Part shown: positions 15,213 through 24,300 of the stretch, piece by piece
Numbering within the stretch: the first letter of the stretch is position 1
Layout: the number at the start of each line of letters is the position of its first letter
Assembly (NCBI RefSeq): GCF_028330965.1
Contig: NZ_JAQMUB010000054.1
Location: forward strand, 1 to 43,250
Origin: Oscillatoria sp. CS-180
GTDB taxonomy: Bacteria; Cyanobacteriota; Cyanobacteriia; Phormidesmidales; Phormidesmidaceae
Reading direction: 5' to 3'
Length of the DNA stretch: 43,250 nucleotides
Notes under the pieces: model-generated
The model's input: the letters and a program-made list of their open reading frames with translations, nothing else
The model's database searches: none
Told to the model about the DNA's origin: nothing
Position numbers and translations under genes: made by a program

Positions 15213-17618
15213 ATGAGCGACGATGTAACCTCAAGTACTCTTGGTAAACGCTGCTATAGTTTTGGAAGGTTAATATCGGACGGCGTTATGAGGAAATGGA
15301 AACTTAAAGATCGAGATACGGCAGAAAACCTCAAGAAAATACGAGAAATGAAAGTAGGATCCCAAGCGAAGTTAGCTTCTCAATTTGGCTATAGTACTTC
15401 TCATTTCAGCCATTTTTTTAAGTTAAACAGGCCTTTCGACAACGATTTATTCGTTGGTGTTATTAAAGTTTTATGTGGTGACGACGCCAACCCTTATGAC
15501 TATGGAATAGTTGTCGGAGAGACTAAGGAAGATTGGGAAATCTCTCAACCAACAGCTGAAGAGCAGGCTGCAATACCCATTCAAGCAGAGACGACTACAC
15601 CGCAACATAATTTGCGTCGCTGTGGAAAAGATCTATTGCATCGCACTACAGCGATAGTGGACCAGTACAGCGGCAAGACGATTCTCGAGGAAATACACAA
15701 ACGACTTACCGACGAAGAGGGTGGAGGACTGTTATCCCTGGTCGGTATGGCGGGGGTTGGTAAGACTGATACCGCTTTACGCTATGCCTGGCAGTATCTA
15801 ACGGCCTATCGCGGTGGTGTCTTTTGGTGCAACGCCCATGACGGCAAGGTTGCTGACCGGTTAGTCACACTTATTAAAAGCTATGCGAATATCCTAGTGC
15901 CTGATGAATTGCCGCCTGAAGATCAGTTGCGTTACTGCTGGCAAAAATGGCCTAGCGATTCCGGCAAAGTATTGTTCGTTATTGATGATGTTACTGAACC
16001 TAACCACATCAAGGAATTGCGGCTGATAAACGATAGCCGATTTCATTTTTTGTGCACGTCCGAGCATAAAATGCCCCCCCAAGTGAAGATTATCCCGCCG
16101 TCTCTATCGGAAGCGGTCTCTATGATGCAAATGTTGCTGGGAAAAGATTCACGCCTTGATGATGCGGGTGAGACGCTATCGAAACTATGCGACTGGCTTG
16201 GCCGGTTACCTCTAGCACTGGAAGTGATGGGTCGCTACTTGCAGCTGGAAGACTCCATAACAATTGACGAAGCGTTCGAGGATTTGGAGGCATGCGCTCT
16301 TGAGTACCCCATCTTTTCTGGAGCCAATCTGACTAGTATTGCTGAACGCGGTGCACAATCGGCCTTTGAATTGAGTTGGGAGCGCTTATTGCAAGACGCC
16401 CGGTGCCTTGCATGTGTGATAAGCCTGTTGTCGCCAGATCCCTTTCCATGGTCGCTGATGAACGAAGCCATGGCTGACATCCTGAAAGAGGGTCGGTTGC
16501 GACCGGCCCGTCAGAGTCTGACCGCGCTTCACTTGTTGGAATCCGTTGGTGACGATCTGTATACGGTGAATTCTCTGGTGCGAACGTTCTTCAAAAGTAA
16601 AATCGCTGAAATTGATTCCGATCAGATTTACCATAGGTGCCTTTGTACTGCCCTGATCAATCAGACTCAAAAAATACCGGAGAAACCATTTAAAGAAGAT
16701 CTTGATACCTTTACATCCATTCTTAGTCACGCGGAAGTAGCAGCGGCCGAGCTATTGTCCGATAGCGATCCGGCGGGAGCGGCGCAGTTATTTACTGGGT
16801 TGGTTCGTTACTACCGGGGAAACGGCATGTTCCGCAAAGGGCTTCACTGGGCAGAACAAGGGCTACGTAATGCAATAAAGCACTTCACTGAGCGTGACCT
16901 ACAATTTGCCCAGGCTCACTACGATCTGGGCTTGATTGCCTACTTTCAGCGTGATGCCGCCAAAGCCAAAACCCATCTTGAGCAGGCTTTGGCACTGAAC
17001 GAGGCAATTTGTGGTGTGGAGTCTTTGGAAGTAGCAAAAGTATTGCTCCCATTAGCTTCCCTCACCCGTGGAAGACCAGATTTCGATGAGGCGATCGTCT
17101 CAGCCGAACGGGCCTTGTGGATACGTGAAAAAGAATTGGGCGAAGATAGCCTTGGTGTCGCCGAGGCGCAAATGAGCTTAGCGGTCACTCGGTTTCAGCA
17201 GCAGGATACCAGTGTAAATAACTTGATACAGCAGGTTACGAACGCCCTTGCTGTACGCCGAGAAAACCTACCGCCGAATCACGCTGACATTGCCCAAAGT
17301 CTAGACCTACTCGCCAAACTGTATGAACGGCAGGAACACTACGAGGACGCCGAAGCTTGCTATGAGGAAGCAAAGGAGATAAACGAAGCCATGCTGGGTG
17401 AAAATCACCCGCAAACGGCTGTCAGTTATAACAATCTTGCCAAGATGCTCGTTCGATTAAAGACCTATGACCAGGCCGAGGCGCTCTATGAGAAGGCTAT
17501 AGGTGTTTTTGAGGCGTGTGGCATTGTTCCTTCCCGACAAAAGGTTGAAGAAAACCTTGCACAATTGCGATTGGAGATGACGTCGGCAGGGAAACATCTA
17601 GAGTCACAGTCAAATTAG
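15213..17618 (+). CDS. STAND NTPase: N-terminal HTH-like domain, NB-ARC, TPR repeats
   Basis: An 801-residue multidomain ATPase. Residues about 30-95 ('AKLASQFGYSTSHFSHFFKL') look like a helix-turn-helix. NB-ARC follows: Walker A GMAGVGKT at about 177-184, Walker B 'KVLFVIDDV' at about 252-260, and the 'GRLPLALEVMGRYL' motif at about 329-342. From about 540 to 790 TPR units repeat ('A..HYDLGLIAYFQRDAAKA', 'YNNLAKMLVRLKTYDQAEAL'). Such NLR-like proteins sense phage or cell signals through the repeats and act through the N-terminal domain; many are regulators or abortive-infection factors. I chose ATG 15213; an open frame runs back to 15132, and ATG 15288 is another option. The domain call is firm, the biological role inferred. 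Confidence 0.85.
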   Translation: MSDDVTSSTLGKRCYSFGRLISDGVMRKWKLKDRDTAENLKKIREMKVGSQAKLASQFGYSTSHFSHFFKLNRPFDNDLFVGVIKVLCGDDANPYDYGIVVGETKEDWEISQPTAEEQAAIPIQAETTTPQHNLRRCGKDLLHRTTAIVDQYSGKTILEEIHKRLTDEEGGGLLSLVGMAGVGKTDTALRYAWQYLTAYRGGVFWCNAHDGKVADRLVTLIKSYANILVPDELPPEDQLRYCWQKWPSDSGKVLFVIDDVTEPNHIKELRLINDSRFHFLCTSEHKMPPQVKIIPPSLSEAVSMMQMLLGKDSRLDDAGETLSKLCDWLGRLPLALEVMGRYLQLEDSITIDEAFEDLEACALEYPIFSGANLTSIAERGAQSAFELSWERLLQDARCLACVISLLSPDPFPWSLMNEAMADILKEGRLRPARQSLTALHLLESVGDDLYTVNSLVRTFFKSKIAEIDSDQIYHRCLCTALINQTQKIPEKPFKEDLDTFTSILSHAEVAAAELLSDSDPAGAAQLFTGLVRYYRGNGMFRKGLHWAEQGLRNAIKHFTERDLQFAQAHYDLGLIAYFQRDAAKAKTHLEQALALNEAICGVESLEVAKVLLPLASLTRGRPDFDEAIVSAERALWIREKELGEDSLGVAEAQMSLAVTRFQQQDTSVNNLIQQVTNALAVRRENLPPNHADIAQSLDLLAKLYERQEHYEDAEACYEEAKEINEAMLGENHPQTAVSYNNLAKMLVRLKTYDQAEALYEKAIGVFEACGIVPSRQKVEENLAQLRLEMTSAGKHLESQSN

Positions 17619-17745
17619 TCCCTTTGTTGTTCCGTGTGTTCTGGTCTTTCATCTATATGAATTCACAGAAAGAATAATGTATTATTTCACTGAGTTTGCT
17701 TTCGTTTCATGTTTTTTGATTAGTCGTTTTAGGGTGTAAACTGCG

Positions 17746-18339
17746 ATGATCGCGAAGTCGGCTTATAGAGTTATGGGACTCGCTTTCCTAGTTACCTTGC
17801 TAATATTTTTGTTTCCGAGGACGTCCCTTTCACAGCGCACTGTGCCGGACGACACGGTCCGACTTCATGATGGTTCAGCCTGCGAAGTTTCCCAAACGAC
17901 AACCGACAATAGTTCCCTTTCACTTCAATACAGTCGGTTCATTACCCAAGAAACAGGTACAACAAAGGCCATCGATCGGCAGATTAGAGACATCGTATAC
18001 ACGATGATAACGGCACTAGGTCATCGCGTTACGTTGACTTGTCGGGTATCCGAAGACTACGCAACTTTACGTATGCAGATTGGCGTAGCTGATAGAGAAG
18101 CATCAGATCGCCCCCTTATTAATGCCCGAATTTATCAATCAGGAATCCCAAAAGAAGAATACTTAGGTTTAGTCGCGAGTTCTACTGCAACAGCAACAAT
18201 TGATTTGCAAGATCCGAATTCGGCTAGTCCAGACCAGATTGCTCTAGAAATGGAATGCCAGAGCGCAATTAATAAATATCAGCACTGCGTTATGGAAGTA
18301 ATGGAAGCAACACTGTTAACGAGGGCAACTCAGTCCTAG
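17746..18339 (+). CDS. secreted protein, paralog 1 of a pair
   Basis: A 197-residue protein with a signal peptide (GLAFLVTLLIFLFPRTSLSQ, cleavage near residue 29). The mature part begins 'RTVPDDTVRLHDGSACEV' and has cysteines at the start (SACEV), the middle (LTCRV) and the end (EMECQ, QHCVM), enough for two disulfides. It shares its whole plan with the next gene: 'RT.PD.TV...g..C', '..R.i.D.iyT......h/yR.T..CR', 'lINA.IYQSG..+EEYLGL' and 'IDLQD......D/N.IALE..CQ'. The function is unknown. It may bind a surface ligand or partner outside the membrane. AGGG lies about 11 bases before the ATG. Confidence 0.7.
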   Translation: MIAKSAYRVMGLAFLVTLLIFLFPRTSLSQRTVPDDTVRLHDGSACEVSQTTTDNSSLSLQYSRFITQETGTTKAIDRQIRDIVYTMITALGHRVTLTCRVSEDYATLRMQIGVADREASDRPLINARIYQSGIPKEEYLGLVASSTATATIDLQDPNSASPDQIALEMECQSAINKYQHCVMEVMEATLLTRATQS

Positions 18340-18417
18340 TTGCTAACCGTTTCAGCGATAAGCGGTCTATAGGGATGAAAGGTTCGTACTATTCTGAGTC
18401 TGTTAGGGATTTACACG

Positions 18418-19110
18418 ATGTGGCATCACCGATTGACACTTGCCTTATTCTTACCTTCGTTCATTTTTCTGCCTGTTGAAAGCGCTGTTGCCCAGCGCAC
18501 AGAGCCTGACCTAACAGTGAACATTCTCGAAGGCGGAGAATGCATCAAATCAAGCACATACAATGGTTTCAACTACCTTGACTATGGGCTGTATGTTCAA
18601 GATGCTGGTACGGTGCGTTCGATATCGCGGCAAGTCTACGATGTCATATTTACGTTAGCAGTACCAGAGAGTTATCGATACACTGTGTCTTGCCGTATTC
18701 CCGAGCAATACGTGACGCTGGATATAGAAATGGGTGTATCTGACTCGGCTGCAAGCAGCAACCCATTAATAAATGCCTATATTTATCAAAGCGGCAGTGT
18801 CAGAGAAGAATATTTAGGGCTGAGGTCTGGCGAATCAAGAAGTGCGCTAATCGATTTGCAGGATTTTGATTTCGGTGCCAATCCAAACCACATAGCGTTG
18901 GAACTGATCTGTCAGGATGTAGCCTTAAATGGGTCATGTTACTTGCATTTTATGCAAGCCACGTTGATTAGAGGAGAGGGCACCCTAAGTTCAACAAGCG
19001 GCACACCAGCACAGCCTCGCTCTTCGGATGGCGCTGATCGCACGGAACCTAGTTCAGACGGAGATGCCGTGTTCGAGGTCATCGAGGAAGTATTCGATTG
19101 GATATTTTGA
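18418..19110 (+). CDS. secreted protein, paralog 2 of a pair
   Basis: A 230-residue protein, signal peptide to about residue 25 (ending 'VESAVAQ'). The mature part mirrors the gene at 17746 through about residue 180, with the same cysteine pattern and the 'INAYIYQSG' and 'EEYLGL' blocks. The last about 45 residues are a Ser/Pro/Asp-rich tail ending in an acidic amphipathic 'DAVFEVIEEVFDWIF', absent from paralog 1. A tail of this kind may contact another protein. AGGGAT precedes the start. The two copies suggest an old tandem duplication, since they are clearly diverged. Confidence 0.7.
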   Translation: MWHHRLTLALFLPSFIFLPVESAVAQRTEPDLTVNILEGGECIKSSTYNGFNYLDYGLYVQDAGTVRSISRQVYDVIFTLAVPESYRYTVSCRIPEQYVTLDIEMGVSDSAASSNPLINAYIYQSGSVREEYLGLRSGESRSALIDLQDFDFGANPNHIALELICQDVALNGSCYLHFMQATLIRGEGTLSSTSGTPAQPRSSDGADRTEPSSDGDAVFEVIEEVFDWIF

Positions 19111-19120
19111 GTAACTTCTG

Positions 19121-19870
19121 ATGACATCTAGCAGACGAACATTCATTAAAGCGACGACTTTGGGTAGCGCAGCTCTGGTGGCTACAAGACAACGCAGATC
19201 GAGTTTCCTATTTATACGACCAAGCACAAACTACACGCTGGATTATACGTTGAGTGTCGATGGTACAGCCGATCGAGTTTTCAATACCTTCCTTTCCTCC
19301 AACGTTGCTCGCGATACCAGCGACACTCTTCCCACTGACGACCCAGATGTGGTCGCAGCGGTGCAATCGGCGCAGAACGAGTTTGTCATTCGAGAGTTCA
19401 CCAATAACGAAACGCCCTTCGCACAACGTCGCAATAGCACTATCAATCCACTATGGGGACGCCAGCGAAATGAGAAATTAGGTCCAAATCCAGGTTTTGC
19501 AACCGTTCAGGTGCAACGCAATTTCCTGAGCCCTATTGCGTTTACCGGATCGACGACTGCCGGTATCGATTCAGCTTTAAGAGTATTGATAGCTGATGAA
19601 AATTTCGATCCAACGGTACTCGATAATGCCCTTATCCCAGTACAGGAGCAGTTCGAGGATTGGGGTACCTGGGAAGGAGACGTAAATCCCGAAACCGGTG
19701 AGCCAATTTCAGGGGCTAGTTTGACGAGTTATCGTACTCGCTTTGGTGATGTCACGCGACGTTATGATGTTGAGGAGCCGGGACCAGGAGGCTTTGGCAT
19801 CATTACGTTCGATGTCAATGGCGGTGATCGTTTTAAGACGCGTGTCGTGGTACGCGTAGAGTTCAGTTAG
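19121..19870 (+). CDS. exported protein with twin-arginine signal
   Basis: A 249-residue protein starting 'MTSSRRTFIKATTLGSAALV': the motif SRRTFIK followed by a moderately hydrophobic stretch is a standard Tat signal, so the protein is folded before export. The mature chain is beta-rich and polar, with no cysteines and no motif I recognise; near the end 'FGIITFDVNGGDRFKTRVVVRVEFS' looks like paired strands. It follows paralog 2 by 10 bp in the same direction, so the three exported proteins are likely one operon. Its 3' end is the point where a RepA gene on the other strand has been cut. Confidence 0.65.
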   Translation: MTSSRRTFIKATTLGSAALVATRQRRSSFLFIRPSTNYTLDYTLSVDGTADRVFNTFLSSNVARDTSDTLPTDDPDVVAAVQSAQNEFVIREFTNNETPFAQRRNSTINPLWGRQRNEKLGPNPGFATVQVQRNFLSPIAFTGSTTAGIDSALRVLIADENFDPTVLDNALIPVQEQFEDWGTWEGDVNPETGEPISGASLTSYRTRFGDVTRRYDVEEPGPGGFGIITFDVNGGDRFKTRVVVRVEFS

Positions 19871-19882
19871 GCATTTGGCCTG

Positions 19883-20443
19883 AACATATGGCACGATATA
19901 GCTCTCCCATAGGGTTCGCTGCTCGGCAAGGTTATCGCTCCACCACGTCATCGCTTTAGGGGCGATTTGCATGTCCAACCAGCTTTGCTGCTTGTCATCC
20001 CGATACTCAAAACTGATACGCGCCCGGAACAGACGCTCCATCTGATCACGCAACCGCTTAGCGTCCCCGCGCTTGCCGCCACGGGACGGGTCAAGGCCAA
20101 GCTTGCGCATAAAGTCAGCCAGATAGTTTCCCAGCTCCAACCGGCGATCGCCGGTACGTAGGGCTTCGGTTGTGAGCCAGAAAATCAGTAACCGGGGAAT
20201 CGTGCCGTAAGGATAGCCATAAGACCGCTTCTCCCAGGTATCCCAGCCCGGCTGCATGGTGAGAGCGTAGTTTCCGTTGCGGCGGCTCCAAGCGGGAATA
20301 TCGCCGGGGTTTTTGTGGGGCAGGGTAGCCTGCACCATCTCCCGGCTTACAAAAGCCTTTTCTGGTTCGTAGCCGTGTTCTTTGACTTGCACAGCAAGAT
20401 CCAACAGCCTATGCTGAACATGGGAGAGGTGCTTCTTCGGCAT
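19883..20443 (-). pseudogene. repA: truncated plasmid replication initiator (RepA_C family, 5' part only)
   Basis: From ATG 20443 the frame matches plasmid RepA of the PF04796 type: 'REMVQATLPHKNP', 'RRNGNYALTMQPG', 'YGYPYGTIPRLLIFWLTTEA', 'LGNYLADFMRKLGLDPSRGG', 'RLRDQMERLFRARISF' and 'LAEQRTLWES'. In family members about 100 more residues follow 'LWES'. Here similarity stops near 19895, after about residue 183, and the frame runs on to 19709 only as an antisense reading of the Tat-protein gene. Replication initiation from this copy is unlikely. The block 14.4-19.87 kb probably replaced the 3' half. Confidence 0.75.
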
Positions 20444-20453
20444 TCTCGATTCT

Positions 20454-20468
20454 CTAAATTCAATTTAG
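20454..20468. promoter_or_regulatory. CTAAATT/AATTTAG palindrome before the repA remnant
   Basis: A 15-bp inverted repeat (7-bp arms, one central base) 11 bp upstream of the repA start. The position suits an autorepressor site or part of the repA promoter. Confidence 0.35.
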
Positions 20469-20474
20469 CTTTTC

Positions 20475-20510
20475 AAAACCCTGCATTGGTTGGCCGCCGC
20501 GCAGGGTTTT
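20475..20510. terminator. hairpin in the repA leader
   Basis: A perfect 10-bp stem AAAACCCTGC (20475-20484) / GCAGGGTTTT (20501-20510) with a GC-rich 16-base loop. T-runs follow on both strands (plus: GTCGTTTTTA), so it can be an intrinsic terminator, or a leader structure of the kind that controls RepA copy number. The gap 20444-20747 holds this, the 15-bp palindrome and the promoter at 20625, and no gene. Confidence 0.5.
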
Positions 20511-20624
20511 GTCGTTTTTAGCACTCGTCTCTTCAAAAAAGCAATCGTTCTTTAGAACGTCGCAAGTTCAAAGCCTGAGACGGGAAGGCGAAGTCAAACA
20601 CTTTATTAAACATGATTACAGAAA

Positions 20625-20651
20625 TTGACTACTATACAAACATGATATATA
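20625..20651 (+). promoter_or_regulatory. promoter with shared block TACAAAnATGATATA, before the membrane/RTX genes
   Basis: -35 TTGACT (20625-20630), 15-base spacer, -10 TATATA (20646-20651; TATATT at 17-base spacing also fits). The spacer holds TACAAACATGA. The same spacer-plus-minus-10 block occurs at 25711, 33554 and 37666. Confidence 0.5.
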
Positions 20652-20747
20652 TTCTTTTTGTGACCTTTCGGCAAAGCTCAAGATAATGGAACATGCTATC
20701 TTACTTGACCCAAAAATAACCCTGAAATATTGTCTGAACGGCATTTA

Positions 20748-21365
20748 ATGCTAGCTCATTTTATATGCAGAACTGCCTTTGGAGAATTGATTGATGAGCT
20801 GAAATATAAAGGACAATTCAATCTAGATGCATTTCAATATATCAAGAAAGAAATAAACAAAAACATAATCCTTGCAACAGTGGTGATTCTGTTGCCGCTT
20901 ATTTATGCCTTTGAAAAGCGGGATTATTCATTTTTATTTATGGTGATTTTCTCAATAGTGTTTTTCAAACTATTGAATATACTTTTAATTAATCACTACA
21001 AAAAGATTGTATATCCATACACCTGTGGCCTGATGGCAAAGGCTATCGTAAAATCTGTCAGAAGACCAGATTTTAGACATCCATATAGATGGATTATTGA
21101 CATTGAATTTTCAGATACAAATAATGTTTTTTATTCATATTTCATTGACTTGAGTGACCTTAAAAATTTTTCGCTAAATCCTCCGTTTAAGAGCAATGAT
21201 AAGATAAATATCTTATATCACTTTAACAAGAAATTAAGGTGTTCAGTTTATGAGCCTGAGTTAGTCAATTTGTATTCGTTAGACACGTTAAAGGTGAATG
21301 AATATGGCGAACAATCCGGAATTTTACCTGTCAAAAAACCTAGTAGTAATAAAAGAATCTTCTGA
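20748..21365 (+). CDS. two-helix membrane protein of unknown function
   Basis: A 205-residue protein from ATG 20748; a TTG at 20730 would add six residues. Two transmembrane helices lie at about 38-55 and 60-80 (IILATVVILLPLIYAF, then FLFMVIFSIVFFKLLNILLI), followed by a soluble domain of about 120 residues with 'RWIIDIEFSDTNNVFYSYFIDL'. It has very low GC content and codon use unlike the T4SS genes. Its last 22 codons overlap the start of the RTX gene in another frame, so the two are co-expressed. It might help fold or export the RTX protein, but it is not an RTX ABC exporter or HlyD-like adaptor, and I do not recognise it. Confidence 0.6.
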   Translation: MLAHFICRTAFGELIDELKYKGQFNLDAFQYIKKEINKNIILATVVILLPLIYAFEKRDYSFLFMVIFSIVFFKLLNILLINHYKKIVYPYTCGLMAKAIVKSVRRPDFRHPYRWIIDIEFSDTNNVFYSYFIDLSDLKNFSLNPPFKSNDKINILYHFNKKLRCSVYEPELVNLYSLDTLKVNEYGEQSGILPVKKPSSNKRIF

Positions 21366-24300
21366 AGGTGCTTTATTTACAGGGATTCTAGCTTCAGTGT
21401 TCGAGGAAGAGCTTGGTAAATTTCTCAAAGAATCGAATCTTAATACGTTAAGTATTCTAGCGAAGAATAATGTATTTTCCTCTCTCATCACTAATACTGT
21501 TGAAATCATTAAAAATGATGATGGAAATCTCGAAGTAGGGGGATTTGTCTTAGAAGTTGCTGAAGACGCAACTGCCGCAACAATTGGTGCAGCCCTCGCA
21601 ACTCCCCTATTTTTAGCTCTCGGATTTCCTCTCGGTACAGCGATCTTTGCCGCTGCTACTACTAGCTCTCTTGTATGGAATGCTATCGAAGATGATGTTG
21701 ATAAATTCTTTCTAGATCTTTTTGAAGATCCAGCAGATGATGGCGAATTGAGACTTTATGAAGCAGATGGAACCCCTCTCGGAGGCGCTTTATATTCAGA
21801 CTATTTCTCGCAGGATCAACAAATTGATGCTATTCCAAATGTAGTTCAAGTATTGGAGCACGGCATCTTAAATCCTTTTTTCCCAAGGGTTGAAGATTTA
21901 GCTGAGATTAGGCTATTCCTAGAATCTCAAAATGAAGCTAACGACGTATTTCAGATTGTCAGCGACGATATTGAAGAACTAATAGATGAAAGCTTTTCAA
22001 CTGAAAGAATTTTGACCGCTACAGGACTAACAGTTCGGAATGGATCAATTAAAGAAAATGTCATATTAAAAAATTATTTTATATTTTCAAATTTCGAGGA
22101 AGATAAATTATTAGTCCCTGTCCCAGTCTCAGGATATGTATCTGGTAATTTGCGTAATCTTGAAACTGTTTCAGTACCTGGCAGTAACATTGTTGTTTAC
22201 GATGACACTGGGAAAAAGCAGAAATTCAACTCACTATTTCCTCTGTTACCATCTTTAACAATTGGAAGTTCGCATGCTAACTTCATCGTAGGAAGTTCTG
22301 ACAAAGATGTTGTTTTCGGAGGAGACGCAGACGACGACATTATTGGTAACAGAGGCCAGGATACTCTTTTCGGAAATTCAGGTAGTGATATCCTGTACGG
22401 GGGTGCAGATGATGACGTTCTTATAGGCGGTACTGGTGAAGACTTCCTATATGGTGAAAGTGGAAATGATATTTTCTATGGTGGTGGCTTGAGATATGAG
22501 CCCAACGCCGTAAAACACGTAGACGATTTTATCTCTGACGTGCTTGTTGGGGAAGACGGCGATGATATCTTCTATGTTGGTCAAGGGGATACAGTACTAG
22601 GTGGAGAAGGAACTGATCGAGTAATTTTTTCAGAGAATTTAGATCAATATGAATTTTCCATTCTCAGTGGCGGCGAAGCGGTAATTGTTACTCATGTTGA
22701 TTCAGGTAGTTTCAACAGAGTTAGTAATGTAGAATTCGCAGATTTCGCTGATAGAGAAAACGTTCAACTCTTGGGAAATACTCTAAGCTTTGCTAAAGAC
22801 CTTTTTACAGGAGAAGTAGGAGATTCTCAGCTTGTATTTGAGTTCACCCGGGAAGGTGATACATCTTTCGATTTCTTAATATCTCTCACAGGTAGAGTGA
22901 CAGAGGGAAATGCAACCTTCGACAGCGGTCAAGTTCCTATATTAGCAGGATCAAATCCCATCTTTATATCTAATTACGTTGACTCAGAACGTAATCCAAC
23001 CCCAACCACATCAACTGTTTCTGTCAATTTAAACATATCAATTCCAAAAGAAGATAACAATCCTCTAGCGGGCCTTATTCTTATAGAAAAAGAAAAAAAT
23101 ACAGCAACGGGCGCATATCTTGATAAAAGTAGCAATCCAACAAATAACCGAAGCGGACGCGTTTTCAGCGATCCACGCATCGTCACATTTGATGATCGCT
23201 ATTATGACTTTCAAGCTTCAGGAGAATTCGTACTTGCCAGAGCAACCGAAGGTCCCCAATACGAAGTCCAAGTCCGGTTTGTTAAACAATCTCGATCTTC
23301 CAATCTATCCATTGCAAAGGCAATGGCTACGTCCGTCAATGGCACAGTCATCTCCATAGAGAAAACTGGAAGCGGCAGCTCATTATTGATTAATGGGCTT
23401 GAAACAACGCTGAGGAATGGCGATTCTATCGCTATTGGTGAAGGGTCAATCTCTCGTTCAGGTATCAACTACACCATCGATCATGGCAACGGGGATATAA
23501 CGTCTGTAGCCGTACGCGGTAGTTTTCTAAACGTCACTCCATCGCCGTCCTTTAACAATAGAGTAGACGGAACAATAGAAGGATTACTTGGCAACGCCAA
23601 TGGCGATCCTGTTGATGATTTCCAGTTAGCAGACGGCACTATTCTTGAAACACCATTAGCCGCCGAAACCATGTATGGCGACTATGCAGCGAGCTGGTTA
23701 ATTCCCGAGGAACAATCACTACTCCCCGGCGAACGAGAACCTTATGCACCGCCAAACCGTATCATCACTATTGATGACCTGGATGAATCCACGAGGGATG
23801 CAGCCAAACAAGCTATTAAGGACGCAGGAGGGATTACTAACGCAATACTACTTGATGCAGCGATCATTGACTTCGCCTTGACCGGCGATGCGGAGTTCAT
23901 TGAGTCAACCAGGCTAACAGGTGGCGAGTTTTCTCCATTGGCAGCAATGCAGCCTATTATCAATACCTTCAACGATATTGAAGGCACACCGGGCAACGAT
24001 ACCCTCTTTGGCGACCCGTTTGACAACGTCTTGAGGGGATTTGAGGGAGACGATCAGCTCTACGGCTTTGAAAGAGATGATGAAATCACCGGCGGTCCCG
24101 GCAACGACCTATTAGAAGGCGGTATTGGCAACGACATCCTTGATGGCGGCGAAGGTAATGATACCTATGTTTATGGTCTAGGCGACGGCTTCGACACGAT
24201 TGACGACTTCGGAGACAGCACAGACGCGCTGTTCTTCGAAAGCAGCGTTGATAAATATACGCTCATCTTTCAACGAAACAGTAATGACCCAACCGACCTA

